From a bacterium (lineage in GTDB: Bacteria > UBA3054): DNA of 5,408 nt. Where the stretch lies: positions 1-5,408 of the forward strand of contig JAFYIM010000488.1 of assembly GCA_017538635.1 (NCBI GenBank). Direction: 5' to 3'. How positions within the stretch are numbered: the stretch's first letter is position 1; each line of letters starts with the position of its first letter. The notes beneath the pieces are model-generated. The model worked only from the letters and a program-made list of their open reading frames with translations, made no database searches and was not told the origin of the DNA. Below, piece after piece: positions 1 to 5,408 of this stretch. The position numbers were made by a program, and so were the translations under genes.

Positions 1-907
1 CCTGCTGCTTCCAGCTGGAGACCTCGCCGAAGATCTCCATGGGATGGCGCTCGATGACTTTTTTCATAACGTCGCCAAGAGACATCCTGAAATTGAAGCC
101 GATGACAAAGGAGGCCTGCTCTTCCGTAACGGGAAGGTAAGTGTCGGTCTGAAGGGCGCCATAGGAGTAGCCCTTGTAGAAACCGACCGCCATGTTGCGG
201 TTGTTGGTAAGAGTCACAGCGTCCCAGTTTCTCCAAATGCTGTAGTATTTGTCTAAGGTCGTAAGCCCGTAGATAAGGTTGACAGGCGGGCTCAATAGCA
301 CATAGCGCTTGATGTTCAAGCGGTGCTCTATAACGTCGTTGCGGGTGAGGAAGGCCGCCTGCAAAGCGCCCAGCGAGTAACCGACGATGGAGATGTCCTT
401 GACTTTCCCGGGATGCTCTTCGTTGATATCGTCAAGAACGCGGGCAATGTGATGATAGAGGTCCTTTGCGTCGCTTCTGGTGTAGCCCGGGGCCATACTG
501 GTCAGCGCGGACTGCGTGAATTCCCAGCAGAAGGGGTTGCTGACTATGGCGACGGAATATCCGGCATTGTAGATGGCTTCCGCCAAGAGCGCGGCCTGGG
601 AATTGCGGTAATGGTCGCCTAAGCCCGGGATGATGAAGACAAGATCGGCCGGCTGCTTCTGCATCCAGACGCTGTAGCGGGAATCCATCTTCTCTTCCTT
701 GTCGCCAACCTTGTTGGTGAACTTGACCTTGCCTTTCTCGACGTCGAAGTAGAAGTCGTCGTCCTTGAAATTCGCAAGCTTATAGCGGAAAGAGTCGACA
801 ACGGGGCCCTGGGCCGGGAAGTTGGTAAGGGCAATGTAGATTTCGCCGTTAGCGGCGAGCGTTCCCAGGGAGATGAGCAAGGAAAGTAATGCAAATATTT
901 TTTTCAT
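1..907 (-). CDS. Exported alpha/beta-hydrolase fold protein, C-terminus cut by window edge
   Basis: The frame is open from the ATG at 907 to the left edge, giving 302 codons with no stop, so the C-terminus is missing. Residues 1-19 form a signal peptide (MKK, then a hydrophobic run, then LAA), with no lipobox, so the protein should be exported to the periplasm or outer membrane. Residues 88-103 (DLVFIIPGLGDHYRNS) look like the first core strand plus oxyanion-hole loop of an alpha/beta hydrolase. Residues 172-181 (ISIVGYSLGA) are a canonical nucleophile elbow, with Ser178 the predicted nucleophile. A further strand follows at 201-207 (RYVLLSP). The catalytic Asp and His cannot be assigned and may lie off the window. 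The start overlaps the mlaA-like stop (ATGA), and a GGAG sits 8 bases upstream of the ATG, so the two genes are probably translationally coupled. Esterase or lipase activity on a lipid substrate is inferred from this neighbour. The fold is fairly sure; the substrate is unknown. Confidence 0.85.
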   Translation of the reverse strand, partial: MKKIFALLSLLISLGTLAANGEIYIALTNFPAQGPVVDSFRYKLANFKDDDFYFDVEKGKVKFTNKVGDKEEKMDSRYSVWMQKQPADLVFIIPGLGDHYRNSQAALLAEAIYNAGYSVAIVSNPFCWEFTQSALTSMAPGYTRSDAKDLYHHIARVLDDINEEHPGKVKDISIVGYSLGALQAAFLTRNDVIEHRLNIKRYVLLSPPVNLIYGLTTLDKYYSIWRNWDAVTLTNNRNMAVGFYKGYSYGALQTDTYLPVTEEQASFVIGFNFRMSLGDVMKKVIERHPMEIFGEVSSWKQQ

Positions 908-2094
908 TCGTCGATCTCCGCGGTGCGCTTAAGATACCACATGTCCCTGGCGAAGGAGTAAGGATCGCCGTTGTCTATGAGCATGCTGTCGATGGAATCG
1001 ACCTGAAGGCTGATGTTGTTCATGACCATGAAAGTCTTGACCATGCCGCCGAAGGGCAGATACGTTCTCGGGTCCATAGCCTCGTCGAAGATCATGCCGA
1101 CCGTATCCCTGGCGGTCAAGGGGCCGGCGATGGGCAGGAAGACATAGCAGCCGGGGCCTATGCCGTAGAAAGCGAAAGTCTGCCCGGTGTCCTCGTCGTA
1201 TTTGTCAAGGTCAAACCAGGCTTTCGCCGGGTCGAAAAGACCGGCGATACCGACGGAAGTGTTGATAAGAAAGCGAGCGGTCTCGACGCCGGCGCCCTTG
1301 AACTTGGCCTGGGCAAGGTTGTTTATGAGTCTTTTGGGCCAGACGATGTTGTGGTCCATTTGGGAAATGCACACCCTGGCGGGGGTAGGCACAATGAAAC
1401 GGTAGCCTTTGCAGACCGGGCCGATGAAGTAGGTGTAAGCATAGTCGTTGACGACGAACATGCAGCGGTTGAAGCGCTCTATTGGGTCGTTAACGAAAAG
1501 CTCGTCCGAAAGAAGCGGAGCCGCGTCGTCCTTCTGATAGTCGTGGGAAAGGTTGCTGTAATCGACGTAGTCTACATAATCGCCGCCCACAACATTCTGC
1601 GGAGGAAGCTCAACAGTTTCCTGTTTGGGCGGCTTGGGAGGGTCCAGCTCTCGGAGCGTCACTTTCGGCAAAGCCTCTATAAGCTCGACCATGTCCGGAG
1701 TGTCCAGCTTCGGAGGGTTGACCTTCATGTAGACCTTGTGGTCGAGCTCCTTGTAGGGAGTGTAGAAGACCACGTTGGTCGTGTAGTTCGTAACGCTGAC
1801 ATTGATGTAATAGTCTTTCGTTTCAAAACGCCTGACGCCGCCAGTGACGGTAACACTCTCGATGGCCAGTTTGTAATAAACCTGGTCGGGAAGGGTGGCG
1901 TCCACTCTTTCCCAGTTGGAGCTGGAGTTCATGACAACGTTCGTCACGTAGCGCGCCACGGTCATGGTCTGCGTGGAGACTTGTCCCGGAGAGACCGTCT
2001 GCATAGTGACTTCGGCGTAAGCTAAAGCGCCGAATAGCGTCGCGGCGGCCAGAAGGCCGAGGCGAAACTTAAGATCCTTTTTGTTTTCTCTCAT
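904..2094 (-). CDS. mlaA: MlaA/VacJ-family outer-membrane phospholipid-trafficking protein with long N-terminal extension
   Basis: MlaA proteins sit in the outer membrane and remove mislocalised phospholipids from its outer leaflet, feeding the Mla retrograde pathway. The family domain covers about residues 202-388 of 396. It opens with DPIERFNR, continues with RFLINTSVGIAGLFDPA (about 274-290), then EDTGQTFAFYGIGPG, a LPIAGPLTARD segment and AMDPRTYLP, all typical MlaA signatures in the right order. Typical members are about 250 residues, with the domain soon after the signal peptide. Here about 170 residues of unrecognised, beta-rich-looking sequence intervene, including a Pro-rich linker (DPPKPP, ELPP; about 151-166) and a DYVDYVDY stretch. 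The signal peptide ends in AYA at about residue 27 and has no lipobox; the first cysteine is at residue 211. I chose the ATG at 2094; a TTG four codons upstream (2106) lacks a ribosome-binding site. Four cysteines fall in the domain (about 211, 228, 242, 316). The gene overlaps the downstream hydrolase by 4 bases. No mlaBCDEF genes are in the window. The family call is strong; the function of the extension is unknown. Confidence 0.92.
   Translation of the reverse strand: MRENKKDLKFRLGLLAAATLFGALAYAEVTMQTVSPGQVSTQTMTVARYVTNVVMNSSSNWERVDATLPDQVYYKLAIESVTVTGGVRRFETKDYYINVSVTNYTTNVVFYTPYKELDHKVYMKVNPPKLDTPDMVELIEALPKVTLRELDPPKPPKQETVELPPQNVVGGDYVDYVDYSNLSHDYQKDDAAPLLSDELFVNDPIERFNRCMFVVNDYAYTYFIGPVCKGYRFIVPTPARVCISQMDHNIVWPKRLINNLAQAKFKGAGVETARFLINTSVGIAGLFDPAKAWFDLDKYDEDTGQTFAFYGIGPGCYVFLPIAGPLTARDTVGMIFDEAMDPRTYLPFGGMVKTFMVMNNISLQVDSIDSMLIDNGDPYSFARDMWYLKRTAEIDE
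916..919 (-). promoter_or_regulatory. Ribosome binding site of the hydrolase, inside the mlaA-like gene
   Basis: On the minus strand GGAG lies 8 bases before the ATG at 907, within the last codons of the mlaA-like gene. With the ATGA stop/start overlap it supports the hydrolase start and coupled translation of the two proteins. Confidence 0.6.
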
Positions 2095-2164
2095 TTTATT
2101 GCTCAAAAATGGTGATATGTATCCAATTTAGGGAAGGTAATGTTAGCAAAAAGGTCTTTTTTTT

Positions 2165-2198
2165 GCAAAAGAAAAGGCCGCCCGGACGGGCGGCCTTT
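2165..2198 (-). terminator. Intrinsic terminator after the PEP-CTERM gene
   Basis: A perfect 11-bp stem (2173-2183 paired with 2188-2198, arms AAAGGCCGCCC and GGGCGGCCTTT on the plus strand) has a 4-base loop. In the minus-strand direction it is followed by a T-rich tail (TTTTCTTTT, counting the last stem bases). It starts about 25 bases after the PEP-CTERM stop codon and lies about 70 bases before the mlaA-like start. It therefore separates the two transcription units. The opposite side also has a T-rich run, so some bidirectional activity is possible, but no plus-strand gene runs into it. Confidence 0.9.
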
Positions 2199-2222
2199 CT
2201 TTAACCGTTGTTTCGGCTTAGG

Positions 2223-3926
2223 TTAGCGCTGCTTGCGGGCAATAAAGAGACCAAGGAGAGCCAGGACGCCGAAGATGGCGGGCTCAGGCAGCGTTCCGGA
2301 CTTGATCAGCTCGACGCTGAAGTTGTCAACGTAATAGCCTTCAGAAGCGCTGAAGGTGTAGTTGCGGAACTGCAGGAAGTTCTCGTTGTTGCCGGCCGCG
2401 CCGGGAACGTACTCGTTGTCGAACTGGTAGATTTCGCCGTTGAATTCAGCGTAATGCAGCACCCAGGGGCGGGTGTCGTCGCTGGCGAGACCAATCGTGA
2501 AGGTATAAGCAACGTTGAACCACTGGCCGTAGGGAGCCAGGTTGGGAACATCGACGCCCTGGAAGGGTTCGCCGCCCAGCTTAATGCCGCCTTCGGGATG
2601 GCTCACGCTGACTTCACCCATCCTGTGGGAGAGGTCGGTGCCGAAGACCAGATACGGCTTGACGCCTTCGGGATAATACATATCCATAGAAACGCGGACG
2701 TCATAGGTCGGATAGATCACATCCGGCATATTGACCGCGGTGTGGATCTGGCCGCCGCCCGTGATCTTCAGGCACTGGTTGTTGGGATCTTCGGGATCGA
2801 CTGCGATCTCGTTGGCCGCGCCGGTCTCGCCCCAGCCGGGCTGAAGCTTGACATCGCCGCCCAGAGGCATTCTCTCGAAGTCGGTGGCGTAGAGCGCCCA
2901 GCCTAAGCCTTTGTTGCCGTTCTGAGCCACAACGGAATGCGTGAAGGATTTGTCTTCTTCGCCGTTGTAGTAGGAATAGGTGATGGTGGCGGAGGGCATG
3001 TTGCGGACCTGTTCGGGCAGGTTGGCGGTAAGGCCGATGGCCACGGGTTCGCCGGGAGCGACTTCGACCTGCTTGGTGAACTCGCCGTTCATGGAGAGCC
3101 AGTTGTCGTCGGAATCGACGTCAACGGTGACGGTGGCGGAAGCGCCGGTGGCGGAGATCACGGTTTCAAGACCTAAAGTTTCGCCGAGCTTCACGACGCC
3201 GGGGGCGCTGGCGGTCACGTTGGCGGTGGGAGGAACATCAACGAATTCGCATTTGAAATCATCGATATAGATACTGGCGCCGCTGCCCCAAAGGAACGTT
3301 CTAAAACGACGGAATTTGTCGGGAGCGGTCTGGCCGCCCATGGGGATGTTCAGATTTGAGTAGGTCACGTCGCCGAAGGTGCATTCGCGCAGGAAGGCGC
3401 CGTTGGCAACGGTGTTGAAGGTGTAGCTGAAATAGACCCATTCGTCGCGGGGCTCGGAATTGTCAAGCGTCAGCTGCGGGGAGGTCGAGCTGAAGCGAAT
3501 GCCGAACTGGCCGTCTTTTTTGATCCAGTGGTTCTCGCCCAGACCGTCGTTGCTGCCGAAGATGATGTCGCCGGTGTATTCGCCGGAACCGTCGGCTTTC
3601 TGCGTCGGACGCTTGACCATCATGGAGACTTTGTAGTCGTACTGGGAGGATTTGCCGCCCACGTTGTCAATGTCGGTGTGAGTGCCGAACAGATTGTCCT
3701 TGGCAAAGATGTGGAGGCATTTGCCGCCGTTGTAGCCGCCTTCTTCGACGATGGCGTTGTTGTTTTCGGTCGCGGCGGTGTAGCAGATCGACCAGCCGTC
3801 GAGGCCGATGATGCTGACGCCCGCTTCGTAACCTTCGAAATCGTTTTCGTAGATCGTGGAGGGCTCAGCCTGTGCCATCAACGCGCATACGAAGACGGCG
3901 AGAGTAAAGATGATCATTTTTTTCAT
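2223..3926 (-). CDS. Exported PEP-CTERM protein with two related beta-sandwich-like repeats
   Basis: This 567-residue protein has a signal peptide (1-20, MKKMIIF to AQA) and a C-terminal PEP-CTERM tail: LPEPA at 546-550, a hydrophobic helix, then basic RKQR at the end. PEP-CTERM tails are recognised by an exosortase, which is not in this window, and usually mark surface or extracellular-matrix proteins. Residues about 24-230 and 344-541 are two diverged copies of one domain. Each starts with a (Y)xxDFE motif and a Gly-Trp element, has a (D/G)xWxxx(S/A)YTF motif (161-170 and 466-476), then an FR motif, and closes with (I/V)D(D/N)F (about 221-224 and 533-536). This resembles concanavalin-A-like jelly-roll domains, but I cannot name the family. 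Residues about 233-336 look like an Ig-like or BACON-like beta domain. No catalytic residues are recognisable, so binding or structural use is more likely. The ATG at 3926 has an AAGGGAA ribosome-binding site 8 bases upstream. A second ATG three codons in is a less likely start. Confidence 0.9.
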   Translation of the reverse strand: MKKMIIFTLAVFVCALMAQAEPSTIYENDFEGYEAGVSIIGLDGWSICYTAATENNNAIVEEGGYNGGKCLHIFAKDNLFGTHTDIDNVGGKSSQYDYKVSMMVKRPTQKADGSGEYTGDIIFGSNDGLGENHWIKKDGQFGIRFSSTSPQLTLDNSEPRDEWVYFSYTFNTVANGAFLRECTFGDVTYSNLNIPMGGQTAPDKFRRFRTFLWGSGASIYIDDFKCEFVDVPPTANVTASAPGVVKLGETLGLETVISATGASATVTVDVDSDDNWLSMNGEFTKQVEVAPGEPVAIGLTANLPEQVRNMPSATITYSYYNGEEDKSFTHSVVAQNGNKGLGWALYATDFERMPLGGDVKLQPGWGETGAANEIAVDPEDPNNQCLKITGGGQIHTAVNMPDVIYPTYDVRVSMDMYYPEGVKPYLVFGTDLSHRMGEVSVSHPEGGIKLGGEPFQGVDVPNLAPYGQWFNVAYTFTIGLASDDTRPWVLHYAEFNGEIYQFDNEYVPGAAGNNENFLQFRNYTFSASEGYYVDNFSVELIKSGTLPEPAIFGVLALLGLFIARKQR

Positions 3927-3934
3927 TATGGTTA

Positions 3935-3941
3935 TTCCCTT
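3935..3941 (-). promoter_or_regulatory. Ribosome binding site of the PEP-CTERM gene
   Basis: On the minus strand AAGGGAA, the downstream end of a longer purine run (3935-3945), precedes the ATG at 3926 by 8 bases. It favours this ATG over the in-frame ATG at codon 4. Confidence 0.55.
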
Positions 3942-3997
3942 CCCTTTTCAGGGGGTTGTGATTAAAGGATTCGTTCCAATTTTAAATAGGGGAATTT

Positions 3998-4026
3998 ATT
4001 TTATCATAGCGTTATCCGTTTTGCAA
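3998..4026 (-). promoter_or_regulatory. Sigma-70-like promoter for the PEP-CTERM gene
   Basis: On the minus strand a -35 box TTGCAA (4021-4026) and a -10 box TAAAAT (3998-4003) are separated by exactly 17 bases. TGA immediately before the -10 gives an extended -10 form. Transcription would begin near 3991, leaving a leader of about 65 bases before the ATG at 3926. The spacing and box quality are good, but the start site is predicted only. Confidence 0.65.
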
Positions 4027-4080
4027 CTTGACCTGTTTATTTGGCGAAGGTCTTTGAAGCGGATATAGGCACGGCCCTTT

Positions 4081-4089
4081 TGATATAAT
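4081..4089 (+). promoter_or_regulatory. Extended -10 promoter for the STAS-sensor unit
   Basis: TGATATAAT is a perfect extended -10 element (TGnTATAAT). No good -35 box is found 17 bases upstream (GGATAT at 4061-4066), which is tolerated by extended -10 promoters. Transcription would start near 4096, leaving a leader of only about 20 bases before the STAS start codon at 4116. Confidence 0.6.
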
Positions 4090-4105
4090 GAGTAAAACTA
4101 TTGTT

Positions 4106-4111
4106 AAGGAG
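4106..4111 (+). promoter_or_regulatory. Ribosome binding site that fixes the STAS gene start
   Basis: AAGGAG lies 4 bases before the ATG at 4116. It decides for that ATG over an in-frame TTG at 4101, which overlaps the site itself and has no upstream ribosome-binding site. Confidence 0.75.
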
Positions 4112-4115
4112 CTTT

Positions 4116-4415
4116 ATGACTTACGAGATCACATCTCCTCCCCCTGACCTTACGGTCGCGGTAAAGGGCCGCCTCGACACTTTGACCTCTCCGGAACTGG
4201 AAAGCGCGCTTGAGCCGAGCCTAGGCAAAGCCAAAACTCTCGTTCTGGATATGACCGGCGTAGATTATCTTTCCAGCGCCGGACTGCGCCTTTTGCTGAC
4301 GCTGCAGAAGCGCTTCAAAAAAGAAGGCGGCAGCTTCAAGCTCCGTGGGATCCAGCCCGGAGTCGCTGAAATATTGCGCATGACAGGTTTCTTGAAGATC
4401 CTTTCTGTTGAATAA
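4116..4415 (+). CDS. STAS-domain anti-sigma factor antagonist (SpoIIAA/RsbV-like)
   Basis: This 99-residue protein is essentially one STAS domain, the usual length for stand-alone anti-anti-sigma factors. It has the family order: a first strand with VKGRLDTLTSPEL (16-28), a central strand LVLDMTGVDYLSSAGLRLLL (42-61), a basic helix, then FKLRGIQPGV and a C-terminal MTGFLKIL (89-96). In SpoIIAA and RsbV the phosphorylated Ser follows Asp (DSS or DST). Alignment places it at Ser54, with Ser53 in the Asp position and Ala55 after it. This SSAGLR form is common in non-Bacillus members and should still be phosphorylatable. In such systems the unphosphorylated protein binds a kinase/anti-sigma factor and releases its target; a PP2C phosphatase resets it. 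No kinase or sigma factor is visible here. The next gene begins 9 bases later on the same strand, so the two are probably an operon and functional partners. Confidence 0.93.
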   Translation: MTYEITSPPPDLTVAVKGRLDTLTSPELESALEPSLGKAKTLVLDMTGVDYLSSAGLRLLLTLQKRFKKEGGSFKLRGIQPGVAEILRMTGFLKILSVE

Positions 4416-4424
4416 GCCCTTTTT

Positions 4425-5408
4425 ATGCGCAGAACTTTCCAATTTTGGCTTTTCGTTTCGGTGGCGCTCTCTTTCGCCGCGCTCTTCTATCTGACGTACT
4501 ATCTTCAGACCAAAGAGGCTTTCCGCTCCGCCAAAGACCTTATTGAACTGAGGATGGAAGACGCCAAGAAGCAGATCTCCGTAAACGAGAACAACCTCAA
4601 GGCCGTAATGGACGTTTGCAATTCCTCCATGGCCGACGACGTCAAGACCGTCGCCTTCGTATTGGAATGCGCGCCGGTTTTTGCCACCGACGCCCACAAG
4701 TTGGAAGAATTGCGCCGCGTCATGGGCTACGACGAGATCCATGTCATCAACAAACACGGCATCATCGAAAACAGCGCTATAGATCCTGTGATCGGCAACG
4801 CCGAAAAATTCATCGGCTACAATCTCAAGCTGCACGCCCAGTCCGAGCCTTTCGTCCACGGCATCGGAAAACCCGATTTCGTGCTGGTCCAGCCGCCCCT
4901 GCCCAGGGGTATAGACCACAAGCTCTTCCAGTACGGCGGCGGCGCCAGGCTTGACGACGAGGGCATCGTGCAGCTGGGAACCTCCGTCGGCTTCCTGGAA
5001 AAAGCCATGGAGAGCAACAGCCTGGCAACGCTTTCCCCGGGACTGCGCGTCGGCGTCTCCGGTGAAATAATGATATTGCGCGGCGAAAAGATCATAGGCG
5101 CCGCCAGAGTTGACTACGAAGGCCGAACGCTTACCTCCATTGGCCTGGACCAAGAGCTTATTGCCTACATCCGCCAGGGCGAAGGCTCTTTCGACACAGA
5201 GATCGACGGTGTGAAAACCTTCGGCTTATACGCCCAGAGCGGCGAACTCACGTTAGTTGGCGTCATGCCGGATTACGAGGTGACGAAAAAACGAAACAGC
5301 ATCGCCTTGCAGCTCGTTATTTCCGCCCTGGTCTTGATGGTGGTCGTCTTCCTTTCCGTCTCAAAGCTCGTGCAGACGATCGTGATAGACGGCATCGACC
5401 GCATCAAC
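4425..5408 (+). CDS. Membrane-bound sensor protein with Cache-like domain, output domain cut by window edge
   Basis: The frame is open for 328 codons from the ATG at 4425 to the right edge with no stop. Residues about 7-27 are a first transmembrane segment and about 292-315 a second, so residues 30-290 should face the periplasm. This region starts with a long charged helix. It then has elements typical of double-Cache sensors: GYDEIHVINKHGII (101-114), followed by IGNAEKFIGYNL, and later GGARLDDEGIVQLGTSVGF (172-190). The sequence after the second membrane segment (VIDGIDRIN) looks like the beginning of a HAMP linker. The output domain lies beyond the window. The STAS gene directly upstream makes a SpoIIE/PP2C phosphatase the best guess, but a histidine kinase, cyclase or chemoreceptor output cannot be excluded. 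No clear ribosome-binding site precedes the ATG; the spacer after the STAS stop is GCCC followed by five T, so translation may depend on coupling. The ligand is unknown. Confidence 0.88.
   Translation, partial: MRRTFQFWLFVSVALSFAALFYLTYYLQTKEAFRSAKDLIELRMEDAKKQISVNENNLKAVMDVCNSSMADDVKTVAFVLECAPVFATDAHKLEELRRVMGYDEIHVINKHGIIENSAIDPVIGNAEKFIGYNLKLHAQSEPFVHGIGKPDFVLVQPPLPRGIDHKLFQYGGGARLDDEGIVQLGTSVGFLEKAMESNSLATLSPGLRVGVSGEIMILRGEKIIGAARVDYEGRTLTSIGLDQELIAYIRQGEGSFDTEIDGVKTFGLYAQSGELTLVGVMPDYEVTKKRNSIALQLVISALVLMVVVFLSVSKLVQTIVIDGIDRIN

Noticed and set aside
889..2025. A 378-codon open frame on the plus strand
   Set aside because: It lies antisense to the mlaA-like gene, whose translation has clear family motifs and a signal peptide. 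The plus frame has no recognisable domain and is a codon-bias shadow.
2095..2145. A promoter for the mlaA-like gene on the minus strand
   Set aside because: Candidate boxes (TTGCTA, GATACA, TACATA) match poorly and the spacings are wrong. A promoter must exist near here given the terminator, but I cannot place it.
2146..2170. A/T-rich palindromes (AAAAAG-GT-CTTTTT and TTTTGCAAAA) between the terminator and the mlaA-like gene, considered as an operator
   Set aside because: They consist mostly of A and T runs, which form palindromes easily, and partly overlap the terminator tail. No second copy marks them as a specific binding site.
2208..2906. A 232-codon open frame on the plus strand
   Set aside because: It is antisense to the PEP-CTERM gene and crosses its stop codon region; the minus-strand product is well supported by a signal peptide and a PEP-CTERM tail.
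4088..4147. A 19-codon frame starting with ATG at 4088, upstream of the STAS start, considered as a leader peptide
   Set aside because: Its ATG overlaps the predicted -10 box, so it would not be in the transcript, and it has no ribosome-binding site.
4221..5153. A 310-codon open frame on the minus strand
   Set aside because: It is antisense to the STAS and sensor genes, which have family motifs, transmembrane segments and operon spacing. The minus translation shows no domain or export signal.

Overview
The window looks like chromosomal DNA of a Gram-negative (diderm) bacterium, with moderately GC-rich coding regions and AT-rich intergenic gaps. An MlaA-type outer-membrane protein implies an outer membrane. 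A PEP-CTERM sorting tail, together with a STAS anti-anti-sigma protein next to a membrane sensor, would fit the PVC group (Lentisphaerota, Kiritimatiellota or Verrucomicrobiota). That assignment is inferred from gene content only; there is no rRNA or other phylogenetic marker here.

Layout: three genes lie on the minus strand in the left 3.9 kb, and two on the plus strand at the right. They diverge from an intergenic region at about 3927-4115 that carries one recognisable promoter for each direction. In minus-strand transcription order, the first gene (2223-3926) encodes an exported PEP-CTERM protein made of two related beta-sandwich-like repeats around an Ig-like middle segment. It has its own promoter and is closed by a strong intrinsic terminator (2165-2198). 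Below the terminator is a two-gene unit. The first member is an MlaA/VacJ-family protein with an unusually long N-terminal extension and no lipobox (904-2094). Its stop codon overlaps the start of an exported alpha/beta-hydrolase (1-907), whose C-terminus runs off the left edge. The pair suggests an envelope phospholipid-handling unit: one protein extracts or channels phospholipid and the other may hydrolyse an ester. The hydrolase's substrate is not known.

To the right, a 99-residue STAS-domain protein (4116-4415) is followed after 9 bases by a membrane sensor protein (4425 to the right edge). The sensor has two transmembrane segments flanking a Cache-like extracytoplasmic domain. Its output domain lies beyond the window. 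Because of the STAS neighbour, a SpoIIE/PP2C phosphatase output is the leading guess, which would make the pair a partner-switching signalling module.

I see no mobile elements, CRISPR array, tRNA or rRNA, and no gene-free stretch longer than about 190 bases. The large open frames antisense to the real genes are shadows. The most unusual content is the MlaA variant coupled to the hydrolase. Everything else fits known family architectures.
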